A DNA stretch of 27,745 nucleotides from Clavulina sp. PMI_390 (lineage: Eukaryota; Basidiomycota; Agaricomycetes; Cantharellales; Hydnaceae): assembly GCA_015039315.1 (NCBI GenBank), contig WIDE01000012.1:485410-513154 (forward strand), in the 5' to 3' direction. Below the pieces are notes generated by a model, which worked only from the letters and a program-made list of their open reading frames with translations, was not told where the DNA came from and made no database searches. A program made the translations under genes and the position numbers. Position 1 is the stretch's first letter, and the number at the start of each line of letters is the position of its first letter. Positions 9,803 to 17,421 of the stretch are shown in pieces.

Positions 9803-11282
9803 CACACTGATGGACTGCAAAAGGAATGGTTTGTTGCGATAGGTCCACCAGAAGGTTAAAAGTCGCAAGATGGGTGTGGAATGAAGGTATATGCCGTTAA
9901 TATTTGTTCGTCCCTTCTTTTAGCGGTAAAAAGGCGTAGGCTGCTCGATACAACGACTTCGCAGGTAGGGAAGGCGGGCGAAGAGAGCGTGGGAACGATA
10001 CCAATTCGGAACCGAGCAACTCATTTTCCCCCCAGCCTTTCCTCCATCGAAGCGTGCCTCATTAGCATCACAAGAGCGACCTACTCCGAGGATAGTTAGG
10101 CTCCGCGCAGGCGGTTTTTTCCTATTCATAAATTGATTTCGAGCCCGCCTCCAACCGCGTCGCCTCACCATCAGCCTCCACACGATTGTCTACAGCAGAC
10201 TATTCCCTACGCCATCTGCCCTCAGACTCGCCATATCCCTAAGTTCTCAGCTTACTGCCACATTCTCTACGCATTGTGAGTTTCAGGTGATGTGATGTTC
10301 GCCTTTTGCATTGATTTGCGTACACTGGGTGTGCGCGCTATTGGTCGCCCTGAGCGACTATGCCTCGATGGTGCCTGCACCAATTCTGCAAAGATATTGT
10401 ATTTTCAACTCTACCTCTTACAATCCTGAGAAGGTTCCATCCGTTAGAGCCAAGCATTCCCGTGGAATAACACTACTATTTGCATGGAGACTGCGCAGCA
10501 GCGCTAATGTTAAGTGTGTAGCATGTGATTATAGGAAATATTTGTAGCCTCTGCATATCTTGCCGCATATAAGGGCCTTCCGAACGGAGCTTCTAGCCTA
10601 TTCACTTGAACTAATATTATAGGATGAATATAGGGCCAAATATTGTCACAATAGGCCGCGCAGCTGTCGGTGATTGCTGTATCATCTCTCCAGTAACCTA
10701 TCTTCAGGCATGAGCACAACACCAGATCACTTCGTGGAGTCATCTCCGAAAGCAGCCCCATCCCGCGCCACTGTTTCTCTTTTGCCTTGCGGGAACGGGC
10801 AGGGTGGCCCCATACCTGCTTTCTAGAATCGATGTGCGTTCGTCTTCATTCCCGACTTGGACTTAGGATGGAGCGATGTGTCAGCCGCAACATTTGCCAA
10901 AGAGATTAAAAGCCCATTCAGAGAGGATATTTGTGGAGAGAACTCTCGAAGTTGAGTTGCGATTCATGATCATTTCGGGATTAGGTCTCAGAAATTCCAC
11001 TTCGGGGATCCTTCTGTGGCTGCACAATCGAGTGGCCTATGTCAATCCGATGTTCCTGAGTGTCATGAGTGAGTCATGATCAGGGGGGTCGCATGTATAT
11101 TTGCAAGGTAATTCGGGAGTAATCTTGGTGTGTACAATTCCAAACAGAGTTGTTGGCAAATCTCATGTAAGCAGGTCAACCAATGTTATGGAGAAAACCA
11201 GGAAACGATTCCATCGAGAGCAGTCGTGCGGGAATAAACACTTGTTACGCATTTGTTTGGATGACGGCGCTGCCAAGCTGCT
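9803..11282. other. Intergenic region between Fb2 and the CBM1 gene
   Basis: About 1.5 kb without a supported gene. Plus-strand bases 10120-10275 resemble a promoter and leader: an AT-rich ATTCATAAATT near 10124, then C/T-rich sequence without ATG, then a GTGAGT donor-like site near 10275. Short frames follow (for example ATG 10295 for 44 codons) but none shows a recognisable domain, so I do not call a gene. The plus frame at 10876-11079 is likewise unsupported. The right end holds the 3' flank of the CBM1 gene. Confidence 0.45.
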
Positions 11283-11667
11283 TCACTTCCTGTACCATCC
11301 AGTAAGAGGCGTCGTTGTGTCTCCGTCCACATAAACTTGGCCTGGCAATACGAAGAAACAGCAGCCAAAACAACAACCAGATAGCGAGTTAAACCACGAA
11401 GCTCTTAGAGTGGACAAAAAACGTACACTGAGAGTACCAGAAGTTTAGCGTAACACATGTATAAGGGTCCTCACAGACTGTTGCACCAGTATATCCTGAT
11501 CCTCCACCTGGTCGGTTATAAACACGTCAACGTTAGCAAGGGGAACGGACGAAGAAAGCCACTCTCGGAGAGGAACTCTTACATTGGGCGTACTCGGGCA
11601 GTCCTGTTGTCTGGGCACTGGCCGCAGCAGCTACTGCGATAAGTCCGAAAATGCTAGACAGCTTCAT
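11283..11667 (-). CDS. Small secreted protein with a single fungal cellulose-binding module (CBM1), 74 aa
   Basis: Extracellular carbohydrate-binding protein without a catalytic domain. Minus-strand exons are 11667-11583, 11507-11427 and 11341-11283 (225 nt, frame kept). Introns start GTAAGA and GTACGT and end CCAG. Residues 1-18 ([18 protein letters not shown]) form a signal peptide. Residues 29-56 fit the CBM1 pattern: CGG, G36, C40, C46, N50, W52 and QC at 55-56, with the four cysteines of the two disulfides. The expected aromatic platform is Y34, W52 and Y53. Only 18 residues follow (QVYVDGD to GWYRK), with no linker or hydrolase. If intron 2 is retained the protein ends about 12 residues after the module, so either form is a lone CBM1. 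Each exon is too short to stand out as an open frame. It sits inside the F-box array, in the same direction. Lone secreted CBM1 proteins are known in plant-associated fungi; a role at plant cell walls is inference. Confidence 0.9.
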
Positions 11668-12470
11668 ACTTAAGGTCTTTACTAGACTGAGAGTTTCGTC
11701 TAAAGGATTGGGAGTTGGTCCACCCTCGTACTTATAGGCCAGAGCGCAGAATCCGCGCCGATGTCGGTGATTTCAGGGAGATATGGCATCGATGACTAGC
11801 GCAAGGAATGAGGGAAAGGCCAGAAGACTGGAGAGGAAGAGGTAAGTGATGAGCAATCGTTGACTTGCGGGGACGCAAGAGCCGCCGATCAGTCTGAGCG
11901 CTAATCTATTGTCATAGTGCAGTGGGATTAAACCATACGGAGGTTCTGTGATCAAACATCCCTCAAATGAATACGTATTTGTAGTTGCTTATGATGCGTG
12001 GCAGCTTGTAGTCCATGTCAATTGATCAGAATCTACCAGCGCTCACCTCTGGATCCAAAACAGTATGAAGTTAACTCATTCGTTGTTGCAGAAGTGGAGA
12101 TCCTCAACTGACATTGGAAGCACCTTGTGCCGTGAGCTTAAAAAGGCGATTAAGGCCGTGAGGTTCTGAGAGCTTGCTATTGTCACTGTAGAGTCCGAGG
12201 ATATCGTAAATTGAGGAGATTGGCGTAGTCATTAGACAAGCGTTCGTGATCTATGAACAATAAATTGCCAGGGAAAATTCGCTTAGAAGCGGAACCAAAG
12301 CCTTGGTACAATACAGTGGCAGATAGAGGGATAAAATAACGTGGTGAATATTAGCACTGGGACCTTTGTGGGAGTTTCTGGAATGTATGGCTAATGGTGC
12401 ACATTGAATTGTTGTGAGGGCCGTATGTGGCTGCTAATGCGCCAAAGAGCTTTGCTTGTCAAGAATGGTT
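11668..12470. other. CBM1 promoter region and Fb3 3' flank
   Basis: About 800 bp between the CBM1 start and the Fb3 stop. It contains the CBM1 core promoter at its left end. A minus-strand frame of 42 codons at 12104-12232 (MTTPISSIYDIL...) has protein-like composition and runs into a GTCAGT donor-like site, but no acceptor continuing the frame was found, so it is not called as a gene. Nothing else recognised. Confidence 0.4.
11731..11736 (-). promoter_or_regulatory. TATA box of the CBM1 gene
   Basis: On the minus strand the hexamer TATAAG lies 64 bases upstream of the ATG at 11667. That would place transcription start near 11705 and give a short leader of roughly 35-40 bases. The position and sequence are right for a fungal core promoter; activity is not shown. 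Confidence 0.5.
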
Positions 12471-13823
12471 CTATTGGATATTGGGAAACTCTAACAACTT
12501 AACACACTCTCCTCGGGAAGAGGCCCATTTGCGGCCTACCATCAAATCCATGATACTCCTATCCACGTCCACCACAAAGACCAGTTGGCTGGGCGACTTT
12601 CCTCCGGCAGCTACAACATCAGCGCTGCTTGTATGAGCTGACCTGCCCTGGCTTCTCACGCTGAGAACCCTCTTCAGACATTGGGAAACTAGTTTGCGGG
12701 AGGTGGGGAAACGGGTCACAAGCCTCGAGAGAGGCAGGCATAATCGGTGGACATTCCGGCATGCCCAACTTGCAGGCTGCTGTAGCTTTGCGGAAGCGGG
12801 AAATTCTCCGCAGAGAGCGAGAAGCCCTTCAATATTACTCTCGCGCCACTTGGGATCGAAGTATTCCAGTTTGGGCAGAGCGTGGAGTAATGATGAGACA
12901 TCGTCGGCGGAGGGTGGCTCATTGTCTGGAAATAGTTCAAGATGCGTCAACCCTTGGCACTTAGACGCAAATTTGACCACGATGAGCAACCCTTCGTCGT
13001 CCCATTCCCCTAAAAGGGAAAGCTTCTGAAGATTTGGAGGAGGCTCTAGTGTCCGAAGAAAATGCATGAGAACTTGGTTGCCTTGAAGGTTCAAATGCAG
13101 CAAGGAGTTTAGGTTAATCTTGTATGGGAGGGATTCAGTCGTGCCAAATGACTGAAGTTCGGTATCCCAATCGAGCTGCTCCAGATTTGGAGCATCAATT
13201 ATGATATCCAGTACATCACGGCAAGAGATCTCGTCGGCAAGAATGAGTGTTGTTAAGGCGGATGGGTTTATTCCTAGCGTGGAAATCACCCCTGGGGAAA
13301 ATATGGCGCTCTCAAGCTTAAGCCTTTTGAGTTGGAGGGGGGGACGCATGTTGAACAACGGTTGAGGGGTTGGGAGATGACGAGAATGCAAGTAAGCGTC
13401 AAGTTCACATAGGTTGGTGTCGAATTCTAGAGGGAACGGGAAATTTTTCGCTCCTATCTTGGTATGGAACACAAGAGAGTGAATCCTCCGCCCAAGATTG
13501 GAGGTATGGCCGTGAGAAAGCCACGAGGTTTCCAGCTTTCGAAACGTTTTGATGTCATGTACCGTCAGATACAAGGGACAGCCACTCCCAGACCGTTGAA
13601 ACCAGACCTCGAGGCGTTCGCTGGCATCGGGGCTAGCGGTGACCCAAATACAGCTCCATACTCGTGGAGTGTTGATGGCGCAAGCACGCCATATGGTGCT
13701 GATGGACAAACTAGGAGTTTTCCAGATAGAACCGCTAAGCGGGAGTGCAGAAAAGAGGATGATCTCGGAGAGAATCTCTGGGGGCAGAAGGGAGATGACA
13801 TCGTCCTTCTGGGAGTTTGTCAT
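12471..13823 (-). CDS. F-box/LRR-like protein Fb3 (450 aa)
   Basis: Likely SCF substrate receptor. Single exon with a clear ATG at 13823 (MTNSQKDDVISLLP). The F-box is LLPPEILSEIILF, SIWKTPSLSISTIWRACAI and TPRVWSCIWV. A PLYLTVHDIKTF strand-helix unit follows, then leucine-rich segments (LTTLILADE, LLHLNLQGNQ, LQKLSLLGEW, LTHLELFPD). The C-terminal block is ALPKLEYFDPKWRESNIEG, LLALCGEFP and LVFVVDVDRSIMDLMVGRKW, then SSRGECVKLLEFP. Its first codons and about 300 bp upstream are duplicated at 16487-16856, making it the closest relative of the 5' remnant of Fb5. Substrate unknown. Confidence 0.88.
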   Translation of the reverse strand: MTNSQKDDVISLLPPEILSEIILFSALPLSGSIWKTPSLSISTIWRACAINTPRVWSCIWVTASPDASERLEVWFQRSGSGCPLYLTVHDIKTFRKLETSWLSHGHTSNLGRRIHSLVFHTKIGAKNFPFPLEFDTNLCELDAYLHSRHLPTPQPLFNMRPPLQLKRLKLESAIFSPGVISTLGINPSALTTLILADEISCRDVLDIIIDAPNLEQLDWDTELQSFGTTESLPYKINLNSLLHLNLQGNQVLMHFLRTLEPPPNLQKLSLLGEWDDEGLLIVVKFASKCQGLTHLELFPDNEPPSADDVSSLLHALPKLEYFDPKWRESNIEGLLALCGEFPASAKLQQPASWACRNVHRLCLPLSRLVTRFPTSRKLVSQCLKRVLSVRSQGRSAHTSSADVVAAGGKSPSQLVFVVDVDRSIMDLMVGRKWASSRGECVKLLEFPNIQ

Positions 13824-14125
13824 CCTAGTCTAAAGTGCTGGTACCAAGGCAAACTGCAAATATACAAGGTTGTGGACACAGAGGATGAAGGGCGGAATAA
13901 CACTTCGTTACCCACCTTGCAATTAGCAGGTGTATCCCACGAAACGACCGCTTCGCTGCAGATGATTGTGACCCGTAAAAACGTGTGGGAAACTGTGCCA
14001 GACTTCCGGAACCTACCGATTCGGTATCGAGCACACGAGGCCCAACATCGATTCTGCAAGGGATCACGCACACACGTGTCCATTATTTTCAAAAGCAGGT
14101 TCGAGAAAAATGTCTAGTGTAATAA
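13756..14125. repeat. Segmental duplication unit A (Fb3 5' end plus upstream flank)
   Basis: These 370 bases correspond, with few or no gaps, to 16487-16856. They cover the first ~22 codons of Fb3 and about 300 bp upstream, through GAGAAAAATGT near the distal end. Both copies have equal length and differ mainly by transitions. It shows that flanking DNA was copied together with the gene. Confidence 0.85.
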
Positions 14126-14315
14126 ACTATATGCATATGAAAACGGGACGCTCCACTAGCAGGTTGTCAGCAACAAGAGCCAACAGCCTCAGCTTCGTCG
14201 ATCAAAATTCTATTGCCCGAATACGGCAACGTGAAAATGCGTGAGGAAGTAAATTCTACGGAAATTGACCTGAGATTACCAGTTTATCGAGCAGGTTCGC
14301 TTTGTTCCGGTTATG

Positions 14316-15677
14316 TTATAGGATAGCAGGAAATTCTAATGACTCTACGCACTCTCCTCCAGAAGTTATCCATCTGTGGCCTACAAGTGATATCATGACT
14401 TCAGCATCCAGATTGACCGCAATAACCAACCGGCTAGTCGGCTTTGCTTCGTCAGCCACAAGAGCAGTGTAGTCGTCACGCGATCGCTGAGGCTGGGCCC
14501 TCACGTCAAGCACTCGGTTTAGGCAGTGGGAAACGAGGTTGTGGGAACGAGGAACGTGGGTGATAAGCCTCCACAACGGCAATCGCAATCGATGCACATT
14601 CCGGCATGCCCATCGCATCCGGGTCTCCTGCTGAGTCGAGGAAGTGGGATACTCTCCGCATAGGGAGAGAAGCCCCTCGATGTTACTTTCCTGCCACCTG
14701 GGATCGAAATATTCTAGCTTGGGCAGAGCATAGAATAATGACGACACGTCGGCCGCCGAGAGTTGTGTTTCAGCTGGATTTAGCACGAGGTGTTTCAACT
14801 CTTGGCATTTGGATGCAAATTTTATTATGATGAGCAGGCCCTCTTGCCCCCAAAATCCTCTGAGTTGAAGATTTTGGAGATTGGGGGCTTCAAGCAGCTG
14901 AAGGATATGTACAAGAATTATACCACCCTGAAGGGCCAAATGTAGCAGGGAGTTGGATCTAATCATGGGTGGGGGAGATTCAATGGCACCCAGTGACTGA
15001 AATTCAGTACCCCAGTCAAGCTGTTTGAGGTGTTGGGCGTTGGTGAGTAGATCAATGACATTTTGGTACCCAATCTCGTCAGAAATTCTGAGGGTTTGCA
15101 GTGTGGATGAGTTAAACCCAAGCGGGTAGGTTATCCGTAGGGAGAATGAGATACTCCACAGCATTAGCTTCTTGAGGTGAATGGGAGGATAATTGCCGAA
15201 CAACGGCCAGGAAGTTGGGGAGCGATCGAGACGAAAATATGCCTCCAGTTCAGCCAGGTTGGTGGTGTCAAATTGCAGGGGGAAAGGGAGAGGGAGTTCG
15301 TGCGCCGCCTCTGTGGTATCAAATACAAGGGATCGGATTCTTGTCCCATGATTAGAGGTGTGGCCGTGAGCTAGCCAGGAGTCTTGCAGTTCCTTGAAGA
15401 CCACTGTGTCGGACACAGTCAGATGTAAGGGGCATCCATATCCAGATCGTTGAAGCCAGCACGCGAGGCGTTCACGTGCATATGGTCTCTCACTAATCGA
15501 AATACAGCTCCACATTCGTGGTGTGCTGATGGCGCACGCGCGCCATATAATACTGATGGATAGGACAGCGGATTTCCAAACAGAGATATCAAGCGGGAGC
15601 GCAGATAGAAGACAGATTTCGGAGAGAATTTCATTAGGTAGAGCGGAGATAAGGGTTTCCCCGCGGGTCTCTGCCAT
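14316..15677 (-). CDS. F-box/LRR-like protein Fb4 (453 aa)
   Basis: Likely SCF substrate receptor. Single exon. The start at 15677 (MAETRGETLISALP) matches the paralogues; the upstream open frame to 15773 has only a TTG. The F-box is ALPNEILSEICLL, SVWKSAVLSISIIWRACAI and TPRMWSCISI. Then come PLHLTVSDTVVF, leucine-rich segments (LQTLRISDEI, LLHLALQGGI, LQNLQLRGFW, LKHLVLNPAE), and the C-terminal block ALPKLEYFDPRWQESNIEG, LLSLCGEYP and LVIAVNLDAEVMISLVGHRW, then TSGGECVESLEFP. The 492-bp spacer to Fb3 holds duplicated unit A. The upstream leader resembles those of Fb7 and Fb8. Confidence 0.87.
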   Translation of the reverse strand: MAETRGETLISALPNEILSEICLLSALPLDISVWKSAVLSISIIWRACAISTPRMWSCISISERPYARERLACWLQRSGYGCPLHLTVSDTVVFKELQDSWLAHGHTSNHGTRIRSLVFDTTEAAHELPLPFPLQFDTTNLAELEAYFRLDRSPTSWPLFGNYPPIHLKKLMLWSISFSLRITYPLGFNSSTLQTLRISDEIGYQNVIDLLTNAQHLKQLDWGTEFQSLGAIESPPPMIRSNSLLHLALQGGIILVHILQLLEAPNLQNLQLRGFWGQEGLLIIIKFASKCQELKHLVLNPAETQLSAADVSSLFYALPKLEYFDPRWQESNIEGLLSLCGEYPTSSTQQETRMRWACRNVHRLRLPLWRLITHVPRSHNLVSHCLNRVLDVRAQPQRSRDDYTALVADEAKPTSRLVIAVNLDAEVMISLVGHRWITSGGECVESLEFPAIL

Positions 15678-15716
15678 TGCAGTGATTGATTTGGGAAGTC
15701 TAGTGTGGAATGGAGA

Positions 15717-15900
15717 AGAAGCCACCGACGACAATGGATCGGCGGTTTCGTATCTGGTGTAGATGGTCAACAAGGTGATGGATATATCTACTCTCCAAAA
15801 GGGTTACCTCGCAATAGGGGAGGTAGACAGGGACGATTCACCAGATGGCGGAGAGTTTACGAAGTTGTTGTAGAGCTGGGCCGAACTGAGTTCATATTAT
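15717..15900 (-). repeat. Shared F-box leader, Fb4 copy
   Basis: The region upstream of Fb4 aligns with those of Fb8 (22785-22975) and Fb7 (20935-21120). Shared landmarks on the plus strand are a GACGGAT-like stretch, TCAACAAGGTGATG, CAATAGGGG, a TTACGAAG segment and GGGCCGAACTGAGTTC. The GTGAGT donor-like site seen in Fb7 and Fb8 is changed here. Confidence 0.65.
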
Positions 15901-16432
15901 AGTACTAAAGGCGTGGATATTAGATCATACACATTATTTCGGCCCATTCATCTACACCTAAACGCCAAACAACTTGATGCTAAATGGTTGTTGTGACGAC
16001 TCCAGGGCATGAGACCAGGATATTGCCGCGGGCCAAAATATTTACAAGGCATTTATTGCTAGATTCTCCTAAAGGGAATTACTATAAGATATCGAAACTG
16101 CTACTTAATCATTCAATATACTTAACTCCACATCCATTTTCGACTCTAGGGATCTTGCCTCCCCATCAAAACAACCAATGATTCCTTTCGCTCCTCCACA
16201 CACCCACAACAATCATCCATGCTCAAACGCCACTGAATTAGATAGCCTCGAAGCTGGGTCCGTTCTGGGCTACAATTTCCTGGTCACGCTGTCTAGTGGG
16301 AGGGGGAGGGATCGAGCAGTCACTAATCGAACCTCAAACACGAGGAATGAGTAGGAAGGAAAAATATGGCGGATATTCCTCCTTTTAGATTCGCGGACTT
16401 TGTACCAGTGGACTCGCTTTAATAGAAGTGTC
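15901..16432. other. Intergenic region between Fb4 and the Fb5 remnant
   Basis: About 530 bp, mostly AT-rich and without a supported reading frame. The right end (from 16396) belongs to the 81-bp block duplicated downstream of Fb7. Nothing else recognised. Confidence 0.5.
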
Positions 16433-16476
16433 TCAAAGGACACCAGGAAACTCCAGCGAGTTGACGCATTCCATCC
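16396..16476. repeat. Segmental duplication unit B (F-box 3' end), Fb5 copy
   Basis: These 81 bases match 19490-19570, the stop region of Fb7, ungapped. The last 36 bases before the N run are identical in the two copies. The unit encodes the final residues ECVNSLEFPGVL and a TGA at 16435-16433 on the minus strand. Confidence 0.9.
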
Positions 16477-16554
16477 NNNNNNNNNNAGGATAATCTCGGA
16501 GAGAATCTCTGGGGGCAGAAGGGAAATGACATTGCCCTTCCGGGGGTTTGTTAT
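16433..16554 (-). pseudogene. Fb5: F-box gene interrupted by an assembly gap, start codon changed
   Basis: Only the two ends of a family member are visible. Bases 16476-16433 encode the C-terminal residues up to ECVNSLEFPGVL and stop, and match Fb7. Bases 16554-16487 encode NVISLLPPEILSEIIL, the start of an F-box, and match Fb3. Between them are 10 N at 16477-16486, where about 1.25 kb of coding sequence would be expected. At 16554-16552 the codon aligned with the Fb3 ATG is ATA, and there is no other ATG in frame in the visible 5' part. It may be a pseudogene, a gene with an upstream exon, or a false join of two loci. Confidence 0.8.
16477..16486. other. Assembly gap (10 N)
   Basis: A run of 10 N flanked by two different F-box paralogue fragments. 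By comparison with intact members, the true missing sequence should be near 1.25 kb, so the size of the N run is nominal. Confidence 0.97.
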
Positions 16555-16856
16555 TCTAGTTATAGAGTGCCAGAACCAAGGTAAACTGCAAATACAAGGC
16601 TGTTGATACGAAAGATGAAGTACGGAATAACACTTGCTTACCTACTTTGCAATTAGCAGGTGTATCCCACAAAATGACCGCTTCGCTGCAGATGACTGTG
16701 ACTCGCAAAAAGAGTGTGGGAAATTGTGCCAGACTTTCGGAACCGACCAATTCGGAGGAGGAGCACACGAGACCCAGTATTGGTTCTGCAACTGATGATG
16801 CACACACGTATGAATTATTGTCAAAAGCAAGTTTGAGAAAAATGTGTAGTATAATT
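16487..16856. repeat. Segmental duplication unit A, Fb5 copy
   Basis: Equivalent to 13756-14125 and of the same 370-bp length. It includes the first codons of Fb5 and its upstream flank, with landmarks such as TTGCAATTAGCAGGTGTATC and CCGCTTCGCTGCAGATGA conserved. Confidence 0.85.
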
Positions 16857-16891
16857 GCTCCAGTCACAAAGGTGATCAAGCCTACTTGGAT

Positions 16892-16945
16892 ATCGTCCAC
16901 GGTGATATTCAAGAAAGCTTCGTCTTCAGCTCGCCATCGCTGGCG
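16892..16945 (-). pseudogene. Decayed fragment of an Fb1-like F-box gene
   Basis: On the minus strand this stretch encodes AFLNITVDDI, which corresponds to VFLDLTVDDA of Fb1, and the DNA aligns with Fb1 near 7629-7680 (shared TCCACGGTGA and CAGCTCGC). No F-box lies upstream and no LRR part downstream, so it is an isolated relic. It shows that Fb1-type genes once lay within the middle of the array. Confidence 0.6.
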
Positions 16946-17421
16946 CTGCCGTGGTGCAATGACCCCTTTAGCCACTTATCAGGAAGTCGAGACTACATAT
17001 CTAACAAATAAGGATGGTACAAAATCTCTGCCGAGTACGCATGGCAAGAACTGGGGGGGTCCTAATTGACGTCACTGACCGGAATTCCTGAGAGAGGCAT
17101 TATTGGAGGTGATTGATTGGTCAACAGATAAATAAAAGCATACATATTGCTTTCGTTTATATTACAGCTACATCACGGAACCATCGACAAAAAAATGCAC
17201 GTCTGGTAGGATAAGGCGATCGTTGCTAAAAAGGGGAAAGAATGATAATCGACTAAAAACCGGATCATTCTGCTTACGCTCGGTTAATAACAGAAGCCAA
17301 ACCTCTCAGTCCAATTGATTGACCTGACAGAATTCAGAAAGAATAATAAAGAAACTTGTGACCGAGATTGCCCGACAAAAACCGCGAGTCTATTTAGCAA
17401 GCTTGCTGTTCTGAAGCTGTC
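16946..17421. other. Intergenic region right of the relic, left of Fb6
   Basis: No supported gene. A palindromic TGACGTCA, the fungal ATF/CREB-type bZIP half-site pair, lies at 17067-17074 with no plausible target start nearby. The right part is AT-rich and includes the Fb6 3' flank. Confidence 0.4.

Noticed and set aside
9803..11282. Transposon insertion between Fb2 and Fb3
   Set aside because: No transposase, terminal repeats or target-site duplication could be seen by eye; the large spacer is real but its origin is open.
13464..14117. 217-codon plus-strand frame opposite Fb3
   Set aside because: It is antisense to the F-box coding region and its flank; the minus-strand frame has clear domain homology with its neighbours.
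16556..16975. 139-codon minus-strand frame right of the gap as a membrane protein gene
   Set aside because: It reads through the duplicated non-coding flank of Fb3 and the Fb1-like relic in the wrong frame for the F-box start; the equivalent Fb3 flank does not keep this frame.
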